DNA of 13,295 bases from Desulfobacterales bacterium (lineage in GTDB: Bacteria > Desulfobacterota > DSM-4660 > Desulfatiglandales > Desulfatiglandaceae): assembly GCA_021107495.1 (NCBI GenBank), contig JAIOSR010000282.1, positions 1-13,295 of the forward strand, in the 5' to 3' direction. Position numbers and translations under genes: made by a program. Under the pieces are notes generated by a model that did no database searches, had not been told where the DNA came from, and worked only from the letters and a program-made list of their open reading frames with translations. This document shows positions 11,926-13,295 of this stretch, piece after piece. Each line of letters starts with the position of its first letter. Positions within the stretch are counted from its first letter, which is position 1.

Positions 11926-13295
11926 ATGCGAGTACCCATGCAATTAGCTCTAAATTTCTATAGCGACCAATCAAAAAATCCCTGCTCACTGGAAATACCC
12001 ATTGACAATTTTTTCCCAGAAGATGCAGCCAATAAATTGGCGGCCCTTGAGTCTTATAATAAGCATCTATATCGTCCGAATACTTACCTGCACAAATGGT
12101 GGGCTCGGCGCTCAGGCACTACCTTTCGGCACATTCTTAAGCAACTGGTTGATAATCCTGGAAAACAAGAATTTTATGAGGGAGGGGGATTAGAAGGCAA
12201 AATAATCCTTGATCCCATGATAGGGGGCGGGACGACTCTGCACGAGGCTATTCGGATGGGGGCAAACGTCATAGGAATGGATATTGATCCTATCCCTGTC
12301 CTCCAAGCAAAAGCAAGCCTTACTCAAGCATCTCTAAATCACAAAAAGGCCATATTCTCAGAGTTTATCGAAACTTTGCAACATAAACTTGGTCATTTTT
12401 TCAAAACCGACTGCCCCATCTGTGACAAAGAGAGTGAAATGCAATTCGTATTATACGGCTTGCGAAAAAAATGTTCATGCAGGGAAGTAATTGTTATTGA
12501 CAGCCTTGTGTTACGCCACGGCAATCACAGTGATGTAAACATTTGCCCATTATGTCATGAGGTCTACACAGGCGAAACCCATAACTGCCGAGGACTAGCA
12601 AACAGTCCCCTGATGGTGAAAGGTGATCGACATTGTGAAAAATGCCATATGCCGTATGTCGATATCTTAGACGAACCTTTTTTTGATCGTTACATTCCGC
12701 TGGTGAATACTGGAGAGTGTTCAGAACATGGCACTTTCTTTAAAAATATAGATAATAGCGATTTGAAAAGGATACATGAGGCCTTTATAAAGACTCAAAA
12801 GATGGATTTTGGGGATTCGAAGGGTTTTCTTATTTCTAATGGCCCCAAGTCTAAGGACCTCTTGCGCCGGGACATCAATAATTTTCAAGAGCTATTCACT
12901 CCTCGACAGTTGCTTTATTTGAACGCCGCATTGGCTTTTTTGTCGGGATTGTCTCACGAAGATCGTTTGTGGTTAGCATTGCTGATTTCTACTTCTTTGG
13001 AGTTCAATTGTCTGTTATGCGGGTACAAGGGAAGTGATATCCGCCGTCCCGGAGCGATCCGTCATGTTTTTTCGCATCACGCCTACTCATTTCCCTATAC
13101 TGCCCTGGAAAACAATCCGATTTTTTCCGGTAATACCTCCGGGACACTAAACCGGCTTTTCAATGACCGTATAGTAAGAGCAGGTGAGTGGGCCGTTGAG
13201 CCGGTAGAAACGCGCATAGTCGATGGTCGTCGCATCAAATCAAGTATCAGAGGCGAAATTGATGCGGGAGAACCCGTAGCCGACTGGATATCTCT
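11926..13295 (+). CDS. DNA methyltransferase with zinc-ribbon insert (partial, C-terminus off right edge)
   Basis: 456 codons are open to the right edge. The protein should transfer a methyl group from S-adenosylmethionine to DNA, probably adenine N6 or cytosine N4. Features in order: YRPNTYLHKWWARR (49-62), a motif shared with DUF1156/COG1743-type methylases; KIILDPMIGGGTTLHEAIRMGANVIGMDIDP (92-122), the SAM-binding motif I; a cysteine-rich insert with CPIC (163-166), CSC (183-185), CPLC (207-210), C221 and CEKC (237-240), i.e. two or three zinc ribbons; then FSHHAYSFPYTALENNP (about 379-395), like the late conserved block of DUF1156 methylases. The catalytic (D/N)PPY motif is not yet seen and should lie beyond the edge. 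ATG 11926 has AGGA about 8 bp upstream; an ATG at 11938 is an alternative and an in-frame TAA at 11836 limits extension. It could be an orphan methylase or the first gene of a defence operon continuing to the right. Confidence 0.88.
   Translation, partial: MRVPMQLALNFYSDQSKNPCSLEIPIDNFFPEDAANKLAALESYNKHLYRPNTYLHKWWARRSGTTFRHILKQLVDNPGKQEFYEGGGLEGKIILDPMIGGGTTLHEAIRMGANVIGMDIDPIPVLQAKASLTQASLNHKKAIFSEFIETLQHKLGHFFKTDCPICDKESEMQFVLYGLRKKCSCREVIVIDSLVLRHGNHSDVNICPLCHEVYTGETHNCRGLANSPLMVKGDRHCEKCHMPYVDILDEPFFDRYIPLVNTGECSEHGTFFKNIDNSDLKRIHEAFIKTQKMDFGDSKGFLISNGPKSKDLLRRDINNFQELFTPRQLLYLNAALAFLSGLSHEDRLWLALLISTSLEFNCLLCGYKGSDIRRPGAIRHVFSHHAYSFPYTALENNPIFSGNTSGTLNRLFNDRIVRAGEWAVEPVETRIVDGRRIKSSIRGEIDAGEPVADWIS

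Noticed and set aside
11771..11989. 72-codon minus-strand frame upstream of the methylase
   Set aside because: It reads through the compound hairpin and overlaps the methylase N-terminus on the opposite strand; the methylase frame has far stronger evidence.
12002..12193. 63-codon plus-strand frame within the methylase region
   Set aside because: It is a shadow of the methylase, whose own frame carries HKWWARR and motif I over the same bases.

Overview
The window looks like a chromosomal segment of a Gram-negative, probably anaerobic bacterium. My best guess is a member of the Desulfobacterota (sulfate-reducer-like). This rests on a short acyl-CoA dehydrogenase tail with a C-terminus like those of fatty- or aromatic-acid degraders, a CdaA-type diadenylate cyclase joined to a YbbR-like domain, and a high load of small palindromic repeats. 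It is an inference from style; there is no rRNA or marker gene to prove it. Three core-type genes (cdaA, dinB, a MoxR-family ATPase) are interspersed with accessory or defence-type modules, and palindromic repeat elements fill most gaps.

Layout. (1) 1-1650, minus strand: a tightly overlapping operon encoding a small PD-(D/E)XK nuclease-like protein, a complete Hanks-type Ser/Thr kinase and an unrecognised protein that runs off the left edge. It looks like a defence or stress module. (2) 1651-2720: no gene that I can support, but a dense set of structured repeats, including a three-armed GC-rich palindromic element (1821-1978) and a TIR-bounded element (2059-2256). (3) 2721-3938, minus: an AAA+ ATPase with a C-terminal winged-helix-like domain (Orc1/Cdc6- or TniB-like in layout). 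Six iteron-like 10-bp repeats lie upstream, and near-identical 105-bp direct repeats (2254-2358 and 4256-4360) flank the whole unit. (4) 4536-5101, minus: a BrnT/BrnA-type toxin-antitoxin pair with a consensus promoter so close to the toxin ATG that the mRNA should be leaderless. (5) 5237-5419, plus: the C-terminal remnant of an acyl-CoA dehydrogenase.

(6) 5643-6812, minus: DNA polymerase IV (dinB) with a clamp-binding motif. (7) 7117-8307, minus: the cyclic-di-AMP synthase CdaA fused to an extracytoplasmic YbbR-like domain, with a TTG start, a strong Shine-Dalgarno sequence and a near-consensus promoter. (8) 8308-8988: a non-coding gap with the cdaA promoter, a MITE-like inverted repeat, an inverted array of short repeats and the probable promoter of the next operon. 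(9) 8989-11674, plus: two overlapping genes, a MoxR-type AAA+ ATPase and a 607-residue protein whose N-terminal part resembles the TraB/TIKI/ChaN fold and whose C-terminal part I do not recognise. (10) 11926 to the right edge, plus: the N-terminal 456 residues of a DNA methyltransferase with an HKWWARR motif, a DPMIGGGTT SAM-binding motif and a multi-cysteine zinc-ribbon insert.

The strongest candidates for something little described are the MoxR / TraB-like pair, the nuclease-kinase-unknown operon, and the ATPase with iterons and flanking direct repeats, which could be a small mobile or self-regulated unit. Nothing here proves that these modules work together; the clustering is consistent with an accessory or defence region inserted among housekeeping genes.
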